Positions 46,947 to 55,414 of a stretch of 64,000 nt of DNA are shown piece after piece. The notes under the pieces are model-generated. The model saw only the letters and a list, made by a program, of their open reading frames with translations, had not been told where the DNA came from and searched no databases. Source of the DNA: Prevotella sp. AGR2160 (lineage in GTDB: Bacteria > Bacteroidota > Bacteroidia > Bacteroidales > Bacteroidaceae); the NCBI RefSeq assembly GCF_000424185.1, contig NZ_AUJK01000007.1, forward strand, positions 62,001 to 126,000, written 5' to 3'. The translations under genes and the position numbers were made by a program. Position 1 is the stretch's first letter. Every line of letters begins with the position of its first letter.

Positions 46947-48090
46947 GCGCTTTGCAAGCGCATGTCTCTGTTTGTTCCTCACCCTCACGGTGAGCGCACA
47001 GGTATTCCCCGAGCCCGGCGAGCACACCACGCTGCGTGCCGACCTGCAGACCCTCGCCAAGCGACTGTTGCGCAACAAGCAGGGCAGCATCATCGCCATT
47101 GAGCCCGCTACCGGGAAGGTGCTGTGTATGGTCTCTAAGGATAAGGTCGACGACGGTATCAACCGCGCCATCTCAATGACCTACTCCCCCGGCTCTACCT
47201 TCAAGACGGCACAGACGCTGACCCTCTGGTCGCTCCATGCCCTCAGTATGACGAAGAGCTATCCGTGCCATAAGGGCTTCTATTATAATAAGGTACATAT
47301 CGGTTGTCATCCCCATCACTCGCCGTTGACCCTCATCCCAGCCATCGGACAGAGCTGTAACAGCTATTTCTGTAAAGCTTTCCAGGAGTTTGTCGACGAC
47401 AGGACGTTATACCCCGTGAAGAGTACGGCCATCGACGACTGGGCGCGCTTTATGCGTTCTCTCGGCCTCGGCCATCCGCTCGGCATCGACCTCCCCGAAG
47501 AGGCCGCAGGCTGCATCCCCGATGCCGCCATGCTCGACAAGCTCCACGGTGCCTGGAACGGGACAACGATCATGTGGGTGGGCATGGGACAAGGAGAGGT
47601 ACGTACGACCCCATTACAACTCTGTAACCTCGCCGCCATCATTGCCAACCGTGGCTGGTATTATATTCCCCATGTCAGTAATCATCCCGACAGTACCTAT
47701 CTCGTCAAGCACCATGCCCTTGCGCATGCAGATGCCTACCCTATCGTCATCAAGGGGATGCGCAATGCCGTGCTCAGCGGGACGTGCAAAAGTATCAACA
47801 CGCTGATGTATAAGATTTGTGGAAAGACGGGAACGGCAGAAAACAAAGGTCATGATCACAGCATTTTCATGGGTTTCGCTCCTATGGATTATCCGAAGGT
47901 CGCCGTCGCCGTCTATGTGGAGAACGGTGGTTTCGGCGCTGATCTCGCTGCTCCCCTGGCTAGTCTCATCATCGAACAGGCTATCAACCACAAACTCTCT
48001 GCGAAGAGTGAATACAGAGCGAGAGGCTGGGAGAAGACAACGGTGAAGATTACGAAGGTAGAACAGGTCGTCAACTTCGACGACCTATAG
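46933..48090 (+). CDS. Stand-alone penicillin-binding transpeptidase, secreted
   Basis: 385 aa with the three penicillin-binding motifs: SxxK in SPGSTFKTAQ, SxN in GQSCNSYF and KTG in CGKTGTAEN. It resembles the transpeptidase domain of FtsI/MrdA class B PBPs (IAIEPATGKVLCMVS; MGQGEVRTTPLQL). It has a cleavable-looking signal (CLCLFLTLTVSAQ) and lacks both the usual membrane anchor and the pedestal domain. It is thus a minimal form, perhaps periplasmic or a beta-lactam-binding accessory enzyme. Several Cys residues are unusual for an exported protein. The start overlaps uvrA. The stop TAG is the start of a family B palindrome. Confidence 0.85.
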   Translation: MEKLKRFASACLCLFLTLTVSAQVFPEPGEHTTLRADLQTLAKRLLRNKQGSIIAIEPATGKVLCMVSKDKVDDGINRAISMTYSPGSTFKTAQTLTLWSLHALSMTKSYPCHKGFYYNKVHIGCHPHHSPLTLIPAIGQSCNSYFCKAFQEFVDDRTLYPVKSTAIDDWARFMRSLGLGHPLGIDLPEEAAGCIPDAAMLDKLHGAWNGTTIMWVGMGQGEVRTTPLQLCNLAAIIANRGWYYIPHVSNHPDSTYLVKHHALAHADAYPIVIKGMRNAVLSGTCKSINTLMYKICGKTGTAENKGHDHSIFMGFAPMDYPKVAVAVYVENGGFGADLAAPLASLIIEQAINHKLSAKSEYRARGWEKTTVKITKVEQVVNFDDL

Positions 48091-48112
48091 GGACATCATT
48101 TATTATGTTCCG
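48088..48112. repeat. Family B palindrome starting at the transpeptidase stop codon
   Basis: TAGGGACATCATTTATTATG then TTCCG; the TAG is the stop codon. Confidence 0.8.
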
Positions 48113-48120
48113 ACACCCCT

Positions 48121-48231
48121 TTGCAGGGGCCGTCCCTTGTGGCGGCCCGTCGGCGGAACGCCGAATGATCCACATTGCTTCTAAGAATGCCCTATCGGGC
48201 ATCGGGCCGCCACAAGGGACGGCCCCTGCAA
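48121..48231. repeat. Family A structured repeat, complete copy 3
   Basis: Perfect 29-bp arms 48121-48149 and 48203-48231. Inner hairpins CGGCGGAACGCCG and ATGCCCTATCGGGCAT are intact. The right side continues ATTGGATCA, whose TCA is the patatin stop codon on the minus strand. Confidence 0.93.
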
Positions 48232-48236
48232 TTGGA

Positions 48237-49064
48237 TCACGCGTGTATTTTCTTGAACATCTGTCGGAAGCCCCAGTCGATGATCTCAGACGCTTTGTCA
48301 AAATCAAAGATCGACCATAGATTCGTCGGCATCTCGAGATAGAGATCGGGCGGCGTGAGTTGCAGGCTGAGATCCGTGTTCACGCTGACCATGATCTCGT
48401 TACAGCGGGCGGCCATCGACCAGAGATTATCTTTCGGCGCCTCCGCCTGGTAGTTGCCACTGACATTGATCGCCACGAGCTTATCGCCGGCATGGCGCGC
48501 CACACGGTTCAACGGCAGCGTGTTATGAAGACTGCCGTCAACATACTGTGCGTTACCGATTTTTATGGGTTCAAGGACACAGGGAATGGAGACACTGCAA
48601 CGGATGGCCGTCTTCAGACTACCGGAATGAAAAACATGCTCCTGACCACTGATGACATCTGAGGCACAACAACAGAACGGTACGTTCAATTCCTCTATCT
48701 TCTCATCACCGACAATCTCATCGAGGAGGGACAGAAAGTTATGTCCACTGGCCAGGAAGTTACGTCCCGGCTTAGGCGTCAGCAGTTTCAGCGTCTTCTG
48801 CCAGTCGAGCGACAGTGCCTTCTCTTCCAACATCTTCAGTTTCCCGGCGGCATAGATGCCACCGACGAGGGCTCCCATTGATGTGCCGGCGACCGACGTG
48901 ATATGATATCCCGCCTGCTCAAGGGCATGGATGGCTCCGATATGGGCATAGCCGCGGGCGCCGCCACCACCGAGGACAAGGGCGACATCCTTCGACGGAG
49001 GCAGAGGCTGCGTTTCCGCCTCTCTTTGATGATGTTTGAAAAGATTCAGAATATTCATAAACAT
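48237..49064 (-). CDS. Patatin-like phospholipase
   Basis: Predicted lipid acyl hydrolase with a Ser-Asp dyad. The oxyanion motif is LVLGGGGARGYAHIG, the nucleophile Ser is in GTSMGALVGG and the Asp is in YVDGSLHNTLP, all family-standard. 275 aa, a short bacterial RssA/YchK-like form without a visible signal peptide, so cytoplasmic or inner-membrane-associated. An alternative start is the Met two codons in. Last gene of the minus-strand envelope cluster, 41 bases after the LuxR gene with a family B palindrome between. The stop TGA borders repeat A. Confidence 0.9.
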   Translation of the reverse strand: MFMNILNLFKHHQREAETQPLPPSKDVALVLGGGGARGYAHIGAIHALEQAGYHITSVAGTSMGALVGGIYAAGKLKMLEEKALSLDWQKTLKLLTPKPGRNFLASGHNFLSLLDEIVGDEKIEELNVPFCCCASDVISGQEHVFHSGSLKTAIRCSVSIPCVLEPIKIGNAQYVDGSLHNTLPLNRVARHAGDKLVAINVSGNYQAEAPKDNLWSMAARCNEIMVSVNTDLSLQLTPPDLYLEMPTNLWSIFDFDKASEIIDWGFRQMFKKIHA

Positions 49065-49076
49065 TTATCCATGTGC

Positions 49077-49103
49077 GGCGGAACATGATAAATCATGTCC
49101 CTA
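49077..49103. repeat. Family B palindrome between luxR-type and patatin genes
   Basis: GGCGGAACATGATAAATCAT then GTCCCTA. On the minus strand TAGGGACATG starts 2 bases after the LuxR stop TAA (TAATGTAGGGACATG). Confidence 0.8.
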
Positions 49104-49105
49104 CA

Positions 49106-49702
49106 TTATATCTTGTTGATATCGACGTAACCGTGCATGACGGCATAGATCGTCAGGGCGGAGACCGTCTTCAAGCCCAACTTCTCCTGGATATTCTTCC
49201 GGTGGGTGATGACCGTTGTCATAGAGATATTCAGGTCAGCAGCAATCTCTTTATTGATCTTTCCCTGTGCCACCTCACTGAGCACCTCTATCTCACGGTC
49301 GGAGAGGATTTTCTTCGACAGGATCTTCGGCAATGCCGGGAAGTTCTTGCCGCCCTTATGTCCCATTTGCTCGAGCGTGAGGAGATTACGCACAAGCTCC
49401 TCTTCCGATGTGTTCAGATTCAGACAGTGGAACCCGCTGAGCTGTTGACTGGGATCAACGGCCGTCGTGAGGACGATCGTCTTATGAACCCACCGCAAAA
49501 AGAAGTCCCGATGAGAGACGGCGATAGAGACGGCGACGAAATAATGGAAGAACGTATCCGGTCCGGCAGCCTCAAAACTACTGAAGTCATGAAAGATACT
49601 GACCTGCATCACGGGCATGACGGTCTGCAACAGCTGCTTCAGCCCTAACGCCGCCAGCATGTTGTTGTCCAAGATAGCAATCTGTGGTATTTTATGTTCC
49701 AT
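49106..49702 (-). CDS. LuxR-type regulator with degenerate receiver domain
   Basis: 198 aa. The C-terminal LuxR helix-turn-helix is clear (LSDREIEVLSEVAQGKINKEIAADLNISMTTVITHRKNI, about residues 130-190). The N-terminal 120 residues look like a response-regulator receiver fold (IAILDNNMLAALGLKQLL), but where the phospho-acceptor Asp should stand the strand reads YFVAVSIAVS, with none. It is therefore probably not controlled by phosphorylation. It is the fifth gene of the mscS-kdsA-kdsD-pld cluster, starting 1 base after the pld stop, so its target may be envelope genes (inference). Confidence 0.85.
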   Translation of the reverse strand: MEHKIPQIAILDNNMLAALGLKQLLQTVMPVMQVSIFHDFSSFEAAGPDTFFHYFVAVSIAVSHRDFFLRWVHKTIVLTTAVDPSQQLSGFHCLNLNTSEEELVRNLLTLEQMGHKGGKNFPALPKILSKKILSDREIEVLSEVAQGKINKEIAADLNISMTTVITHRKNIQEKLGLKTVSALTIYAVMHGYVDINKI

Positions 49703-49703
49703 A

Positions 49704-50990
49704 TTAAAGAAGATTTCTAATCAATGATCCTATCGTCCCTTTGAATTTCTGCCACGGACTGCGGAATTTCTTCCACTCCTCCGGTGTAAGGAGGAAACAG
49801 TCACGCTGGTTAATGGCGAAATAGCGGTCGAGCTGTGCCGTTGTCGGTCCGTCAACGATGACGGCATTACACTCATAATCCCAGCGGAGGCTGCGGCCGT
49901 CAAGGTTCGCGCTGCCGACGGTACAGAACTTCCCGTCCACGGTGATGATCTTCGTGTGATGGAAGCCGGGCTTGAAAAGCCAGATATGACAACCTTCCTT
50001 CATGAGTTTATGGGCATTATGGAAGCCGACATCGGGCGTGAACGGCACATCGCCACGGACGGAGAGCATGATATCCACCTTCACGCCACGACGCACGGCC
50101 TTCTTCAGCGCCTTCAGCAGTTTGTGACTGAGGGTGAAATAGGGATTGATGATCTTGATACTGTCGTGGGCACAGTCGATGGCACGGACATAGAACGTAC
50201 GGATAATATCCTGCGTACGATGGGGCTCGCGGTTGATGATTCCCACCATCTTATGGCCTGCCGTTGCCGTCGTGTCCGGTTTCAAGCCCTTAAAATAAGC
50301 GGTGTTCGTTGAGCCGCTATAGTATTTCGGTCCGTGAAGTTCCTCTCCCGTGACCCGTTTCCACATTCTCGTGAAGATCCACTGCAGCGTATTCACCTCC
50401 GAGCCCTCGATACGACAGTGCATGTCATGCCACGAGCCGACCTCGCGCGTACCTTTTATATAATAGTCAGCGACATTCATGCCACCGGTATAGGCGACCC
50501 GTCCGTCGATGACGACAATCTTCCGGTGGTCACGGTTGAAGATGTCATGGATCCATGGAAACCGCATCGGCTTATACTCATAGATCTGTATGCCCATCCT
50601 CCGCATGGCCGTGATATCCTCCTTGCGCATCGGCTGGTTGTTGGAGGCATTGCCGAAGCCGTCGAAGAGACAGCGCACCTCCACACCCTCAGCAGCTTTC
50701 TCGGCCAGGCGCCGTGTCAGCTCCCGGTTGATGGAGTCATTGCGGAAATTGAAATACTCCATGTGGATCGACGACTTCGCCTGTTCCACGGCTTTGAAGA
50801 GGTCGTCGAACTTCTCCTGTCCACTCATGAGCAGTGTCACACTGTTGTCATGGGAGAAGCGGATACCTTTCTGTCGCAGCACTTGTACAATACAACTGTC
50901 GGCGCCCTCCTCCGTCTGCGCACCGAGGGCCAGCGGCAGGAAGAGGAAGAAGCCGAGCAAGAGCGTAGCTATTTTCTTCAAATGCAACAT
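49704..50990 (-). CDS. Cardiolipin synthase-like phospholipase D protein
   Basis: Two PLD-type HKD motifs: HRKIVVIDGRVAYTGGMN (first) and HTKIITVDGKFCTVGSANLD (second). This fits cardiolipin/phosphatidyl transferase activity at the membrane. A signal-like N-terminal helix (KIATLLLGFFLFLPLALGAQ) replaces the two helices of classical ClsA, so the enzyme probably faces the periplasm. 428 aa. The start ATG (50990) is 2 bases after the kdsD stop; a TTG-initiated frame to 51005 would overlap kdsD and is less likely. Confidence 0.9.
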   Translation of the reverse strand: MLHLKKIATLLLGFFLFLPLALGAQTEEGADSCIVQVLRQKGIRFSHDNSVTLLMSGQEKFDDLFKAVEQAKSSIHMEYFNFRNDSINRELTRRLAEKAAEGVEVRCLFDGFGNASNNQPMRKEDITAMRRMGIQIYEYKPMRFPWIHDIFNRDHRKIVVIDGRVAYTGGMNVADYYIKGTREVGSWHDMHCRIEGSEVNTLQWIFTRMWKRVTGEELHGPKYYSGSTNTAYFKGLKPDTTATAGHKMVGIINREPHRTQDIIRTFYVRAIDCAHDSIKIINPYFTLSHKLLKALKKAVRRGVKVDIMLSVRGDVPFTPDVGFHNAHKLMKEGCHIWLFKPGFHHTKIITVDGKFCTVGSANLDGRSLRWDYECNAVIVDGPTTAQLDRYFAINQRDCFLLTPEEWKKFRSPWQKFKGTIGSLIRNLL

Positions 50991-50992
50991 GT

Positions 50993-51952
50993 TTAAATCA
51001 TACAAGCATAATGGTCTACCACACCGAGGAGATGACGGCTGCTGTCGACGACGAGGACACTATGGATCTTATGGGCATTCATGATACGCTGCACTTCCGC
51101 GATCTTCGTCTCCGGGAGCACACATTTCGGCGTACGTGTCATGATGTCGCTGACGGTATGGTTGAAGAAGTCGGCCTGCCAGTGTTCCATGGCCCTACGG
51201 ATATCGCCATCGGTGATGAGTCCCTGCACACGGCCGTCACCATCGAGGCTGACACCGAGGCCGAGCTTCCCCTTACTGACATGGATGATGGCCTCACCGA
51301 GATGCATCTCCTCCGGGATCACGGGGAGATCCTCACGCCGCATGACATCCTCCGCCGTCGTCAGCAGCCGTTTGCCGAGTTCGCCACCGGGATGGAACTG
51401 TGCGAAATCACGGGGCTTGAAATCCCGGACCTTCATCAAGGCAATGGCGAGGGCATCACCCATGGCCAGTGCTGCCGTCGTCGATGACGTCGGCGCGAGG
51501 TTCAGCGGACAGGCTTCCTTCTTCACCTTCACGGTGATATGGACATCACTGTATTTAGCGAGTAACGACTGTGCGTTGCCCGTCAACGAGATGATCGGCA
51601 CATGCATGTGGATCACCATCGGGATGAAGCGCAGGAGCTCATCGGTCTGCCCACTGTTGCTCAGGGCCAGCACGACATCATCAGAGGTCATCACGCCTAG
51701 ATCGCCATGATAGACATCGAGGGGATTGATGAAGAATGCCGGCGTGCCCGTAGAGGCGAGCGTAGCGGCGATCTTCGCGCCGACATTTCCCGACTTACCG
51801 ACGCCGGTGACGATAATCTTTCCATGACAGTGGTACATCATCTCCACGGCACGCGGGAAGTTGTCATCCAACTGGGGGATCAGATCGAGGACGGCCTGTG
51901 CCTCCTCCTGTAAACTATGTTTCGCAGAGTCGAGAATCTCTTCGTTTGTCAT
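50993..51952 (-). CDS. kdsD: Arabinose-5-phosphate isomerase (KpsF/GutQ family)
   Basis: Converts ribulose-5-phosphate to arabinose-5-phosphate, the first Kdo precursor. The SIS sugar-isomerase domain has GKIIVTGVGKSGNVGAKIAAT, LSNSGQTDELLRF and LAPTSSTTAALAMGDALAI. Two CBS modules follow (VMRREDLPVIPEEMHLGEA, IMTRTPKCVLPETKIAEVQ). 319 aa, the standard length. Its start codon overlaps the kdsA stop by one base (TAATG), and the neighbour kdsA confirms the Kdo pathway role. Confidence 0.95.
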   Translation of the reverse strand: MTNEEILDSAKHSLQEEAQAVLDLIPQLDDNFPRAVEMMYHCHGKIIVTGVGKSGNVGAKIAATLASTGTPAFFINPLDVYHGDLGVMTSDDVVLALSNSGQTDELLRFIPMVIHMHVPIISLTGNAQSLLAKYSDVHITVKVKKEACPLNLAPTSSTTAALAMGDALAIALMKVRDFKPRDFAQFHPGGELGKRLLTTAEDVMRREDLPVIPEEMHLGEAIIHVSKGKLGLGVSLDGDGRVQGLITDGDIRRAMEHWQADFFNHTVSDIMTRTPKCVLPETKIAEVQRIMNAHKIHSVLVVDSSRHLLGVVDHYACMI

Positions 51953-52710
51953 TATGCTAATATTTTTTTGATCAATGGTTTTAAATCTTTCAATGCCAAC
52001 ATGTTTGCCGCATCACTGAGGCCACGGTCAGGATCGGGGTGTACCTCAAAGAAAAAGCCCGTTGCTCCGAAAGCTTTCGCTGCCAGGGCCATGGCGGGCA
52101 CGAACTTCCGGTCGCCGACGGTCTTACCGTCACCGGCGGAGGGGCGCTGGACACTATGGGTACAGTCCATAATCACCGTCGGCACGATCTCCTTCATATC
52201 GGGGATATTGCGGAAGTCGACGACGAGGTTGTTATAGCCGAAGCAGTTGCCGCGTTCCGTGAGCCATACCTCCTGGCCACCACTGTCGAGGACTTTCTCC
52301 ACAGGATAACGCATATCACGGCCGGAGAGAAACTGTGCCTTCTTGATATTCACGATCTTCCCCGTCTTCGCGGCAGCGACGAGGAGGTCCGTCTGACGGC
52401 AGAGGAAGGCGGGGATCTGCAGAACATCACAAACTTCTCCGGCAGCCTTCGCCTGCCAGGACTCATGGATATCGGTGGTGATGCGCAGGCCGTATTTCTC
52501 TTTCACGTCGGCGAGCATCTGCAGGCCTTTCTCCAGTCCGGGGCCACGGAAGGAATGGATGGACGTACGGTTGGCCTTGTCGAATGAGGCCTTGAAGATG
52601 ATGTCCGTACCAAGTTCTGCGTTGATCATCACGAGTTCCTGAGCCACCGTGTCGAGCAATTCAGCGCTCTCAATGACACAGGGGCCGGCAATTATTTTCA
52701 AATCATTCAT
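51952..52710 (-). CDS. kdsA: 3-deoxy-8-phosphooctulonate (Kdo-8-phosphate) synthase
   Basis: Condenses arabinose-5-phosphate with phosphoenolpyruvate to make Kdo-8-phosphate for the lipopolysaccharide core. TIM-barrel blocks: IIAGPCVIESAELL, FKASFDKANRTSIHSFRGPG, ITTDIHESWQAKAAGEVCD, LQIPAFLCRQTDLLVAAA, MDCTHSVQRPS and FFFEVHPDPDRGLSDAANM. 252 aa, slightly shorter than the E. coli enzyme. The Cys-containing GPCVIES is found in both metal-dependent and independent forms, so the class is not settled. Its start overlaps the end of the mscS-like gene by 8 bases. Confidence 0.96.
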   Translation of the reverse strand: MNDLKIIAGPCVIESAELLDTVAQELVMINAELGTDIIFKASFDKANRTSIHSFRGPGLEKGLQMLADVKEKYGLRITTDIHESWQAKAAGEVCDVLQIPAFLCRQTDLLVAAAKTGKIVNIKKAQFLSGRDMRYPVEKVLDSGGQEVWLTERGNCFGYNNLVVDFRNIPDMKEIVPTVIMDCTHSVQRPSAGDGKTVGDRKFVPAMALAAKAFGATGFFFEVHPDPDRGLSDAANMLALKDLKPLIKKILA

Positions 52711-55222
52711 TGCTTTGATTCTTTATCGTTACTTCCCTCTGCGGGAATGGAATTTCGATGTTGTTCTTATTCAGCGTCTCATAGACACACTCCATGATAC
52801 GGCCGTCGATGGAATACTGTTTCAGCACGTCGACCCACACGAGGATCTTGAGGTTGATACTGTTGTCGCCAAACTCCTTAAGCACGACATTCACGCCCTT
52901 CTTGCGATCTATGCTGTGCTCGTCGAGATCGGGGATGGCGAGGATGGCATCGATGAGGAGTTGTTTCACCGCTTTAATATTCGTGCCATAGGCTACGCCG
53001 ACATCAAGGATATCGAGCTCATAGCCGTGGTTCTTCGTCATGTTCTTATAGTTCTTCGTAAAGAGCTGCGAGTTCTGGAAGGCGATGACACTACCGTCGA
53101 TGGCCTCGAGCATCGTAGAGGTATAAGAGATATTGCTCACACGGCCACGAATGCCGTCACAGACGATATAGTCGCCGATCTTCACACGACCGCTCATCAG
53201 TGAGATGCCATAGTAGATATTCTCCAGGATATCCTTCATAGCGAAACCGACACCGGTAGACAGACCGCCGGAGATGACGAGGATCCACGAGTTGCTGACA
53301 TGGAACATGGCCAGGACGACGAGGAGCCACACGCCCCAGACGAGGACCTGGATGGCATTGGCGCCGAGGACATTGCGCGAGGCGCTCTCCCGGAGGAGTT
53401 CTTTCTTGATGACCTTTCCGTTACCGCTCTCCTTCTTCAGGTAGTAGAGTTTCAGCATCTCCTTCGCCGTATGGTTGATGAAGGAGAAGAGGAAATAGAG
53501 GATCACGGCCTGGCAGACGCCGAGGAGTGAGAAGGAGATCTGCTTGATATCCACATAGTGGTGGGTGAAGACCATCCATACGGTATCGCTGAGGTTAAAG
53601 ACATCGGCGGCCCAATAGATGGAGACGAGGATGGTCAGCACGGCAGCCGTTGGTACGAGGACCTCTTTCACAAGGGAATAAAGCCAGCGCTTCGACAGGG
53701 GCAGCTCATCCATCTTACGGCGCTCGCCATAGCTCTCGAGCCAGTCGCGGACACAGGTGATGGTGAGGATACAACTCAGCTGCATGATCCACCAGATCAG
53801 CATCACCACGGAGAAGAGCGTATAGCCAAGCCAGGAGGCGATGACGGAGGCCAGGAAGACGACGAGGGTGACACGCACGTAGACCTTGTCCTCCTGCAGC
53901 ACGTCCTTCTTATGACGATGGATCGCCCGTCCCTGCCAGATCCAGCAGAGGAGCATCAGCGGTGGGAAGATGAGGTTGATGAGGTCATTCGGAATGAGGA
54001 CGATACGTACGGTGAAGACGAAGAAGCCCATCGTGATCAGCGGTGTATAGATCTGAAAGGCCGCCTTGATGGAGAAGTTCTCGAGTCCCTCGCGCTTCTT
54101 CACCTTCTGTTCCACGGTCTGCTCCTGGCGGTAGATCCGTTTCGTATAGCGCAGGATCAGCGAGAAGAGGATCACGGCGAGCAGCCAGGCGTAGTTGGCC
54201 AGGAGAGAGGATGCCATGACAATAAAGTTTTGGCTCACGGTGATACGGATGATATTGATGATGATCGCGAAGGTCACCACCGTGGCTACCATGACGAGAC
54301 AGGGGCGGATGGCCTTGAAGGTACGCGTCGCCGGACCGTTGTTCTCACTGAAGAAGCGTTTCAGCTTTCCTTTCTTGAAGAGCCAGGAGAGGACGACGCG
54401 GATGCTCAGCGTACTGAGAATCATGGCGATGACGGCATAGAAGATGATGATGAAGAAAAGGAAGAAGATGATACGCACATCCCATTGTGAGGTGATCGTG
54501 TTCGGCCGTCCGATAGGCTTGTATTTCTCCGACACGCTGACCTTGGCCTGATGGATATCACTGCCAAGATTCAATAATGTACGGAAATAATTGCCATTCT
54601 CATTACTGATGAGACTCTTCTGAATATCATTATACCGGGCGATGGCATAGTCGTTGAGATGTTTCAGGTGTTCGTCGGCCATATTATAGAATCTGACGAA
54701 CTGCTGTTGCTGTTCCTGCTGTTCCTTGAGCTGACGACGGATATTCACGGCGAGAGTCAGACAGACATTACGGTCTATTGTCGCCCGCTTCGACATGAAG
54801 ATGGTCGGCATAGAGGTCAGGTTTTCGATGAGGGAGTCATAGCGCGCCACCTCCAGCTGCTTGTTGTAGATGGTCCGCTTGAACGGCTCCGTACGCATAC
54901 GGAAACGGTTGTACTGTTCCGTGGCCTGATGACAGGCATAGGTGAGGTCGAAGATATACCCCGAGCGCTGGGAATAGAGCATGACGGCATTCTGGTTCGC
55001 CAGGTTCATGATCTGTCCGATCTCGGTGATCATTGCCATCTTCTGCGCCTTCTGCGCCTTGGCCTGCTTCTCCAAGTCAAGGTGATAGTTGGTCAATTCC
55101 ACACGAAGGATATACAGGGTAGTATCGATATTGGCCTCCTTGAGCACGCCATGCGACGGCAGCACAGCCAGCAACAGACCTATGAGGATCAAAAATATTC
55201 GTTTCTTCATCGTCGTGAACAT
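52703..55222 (-). CDS. Large MscS-family mechanosensitive channel
   Basis: 839 aa. A signal peptide (to about PSHGV) is followed by a long helical, coiled-coil-prone periplasmic domain (LEKQAKAQKAQKMAMITEIG ... QLKEQQEQQQQFVRFYNMA), then about ten membrane helices and the MscS core. The pore-lining region is NSWILVISGGLSTGVGFAMK followed by DILENIYYGISLM. The beta domain begins IVCDGIRGRVSNISYTSTM. This architecture is like MscK/YbdG-type large channels that release solutes in hypo-osmotic shock. A second start five codons in is possible. First gene of the Kdo cluster. Confidence 0.9.
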   Translation of the reverse strand: MFTTMKKRIFLILIGLLLAVLPSHGVLKEANIDTTLYILRVELTNYHLDLEKQAKAQKAQKMAMITEIGQIMNLANQNAVMLYSQRSGYIFDLTYACHQATEQYNRFRMRTEPFKRTIYNKQLEVARYDSLIENLTSMPTIFMSKRATIDRNVCLTLAVNIRRQLKEQQEQQQQFVRFYNMADEHLKHLNDYAIARYNDIQKSLISNENGNYFRTLLNLGSDIHQAKVSVSEKYKPIGRPNTITSQWDVRIIFFLFFIIIFYAVIAMILSTLSIRVVLSWLFKKGKLKRFFSENNGPATRTFKAIRPCLVMVATVVTFAIIINIIRITVSQNFIVMASSLLANYAWLLAVILFSLILRYTKRIYRQEQTVEQKVKKREGLENFSIKAAFQIYTPLITMGFFVFTVRIVLIPNDLINLIFPPLMLLCWIWQGRAIHRHKKDVLQEDKVYVRVTLVVFLASVIASWLGYTLFSVVMLIWWIMQLSCILTITCVRDWLESYGERRKMDELPLSKRWLYSLVKEVLVPTAAVLTILVSIYWAADVFNLSDTVWMVFTHHYVDIKQISFSLLGVCQAVILYFLFSFINHTAKEMLKLYYLKKESGNGKVIKKELLRESASRNVLGANAIQVLVWGVWLLVVLAMFHVSNSWILVISGGLSTGVGFAMKDILENIYYGISLMSGRVKIGDYIVCDGIRGRVSNISYTSTMLEAIDGSVIAFQNSQLFTKNYKNMTKNHGYELDILDVGVAYGTNIKAVKQLLIDAILAIPDLDEHSIDRKKGVNVVLKEFGDNSINLKILVWVDVLKQYSIDGRIMECVYETLNKNNIEIPFPQREVTIKNQSNE

Positions 55223-55234
55223 CTAATTCCGTTG

Positions 55235-55242
55235 CAAAAGTA
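55235..55242 (-). promoter_or_regulatory. -7 promoter box of the mscS-kdsA-kdsD-pld-luxR operon
   Basis: Minus-strand TACTTTTG fits TAnnTTTG, 12 bases from the ATG at 55222; it is the only promoter box seen for the tightly packed genes that follow. Confidence 0.6.
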
Positions 55243-55339
55243 CGAAAAAAACGCCGTATGTAGGCCATTCTCCTGTTTTTTTTATAGATTTGTAGAAGTA
55301 TTGAGCAAAAAAAAGGTAATGAAAACAAGATTTTCGCTC

Positions 55340-55347
55340 TACCTTTG
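55340..55347 (+). promoter_or_regulatory. -7 promoter box of the GH5-GH26 gene
   Basis: TACCTTTG fits TAnnTTTG; leader about 60 bases. Confidence 0.55.
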
Positions 55348-55414
55348 CAAAAGGAAATACAGAACCCGTTTTACTCACTAACGAAACCGTAAAAAAATCA
55401 CAAAAACAATAGGA

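Noticed and set aside
46948..46962. GCGCTTTGCAAGCGC (family E core) inside the start of the transpeptidase gene
   Set aside because: Only the 15-base palindromic core matches; flanking E sequence is absent and the bases encode the signal peptide. Probably coincidence.
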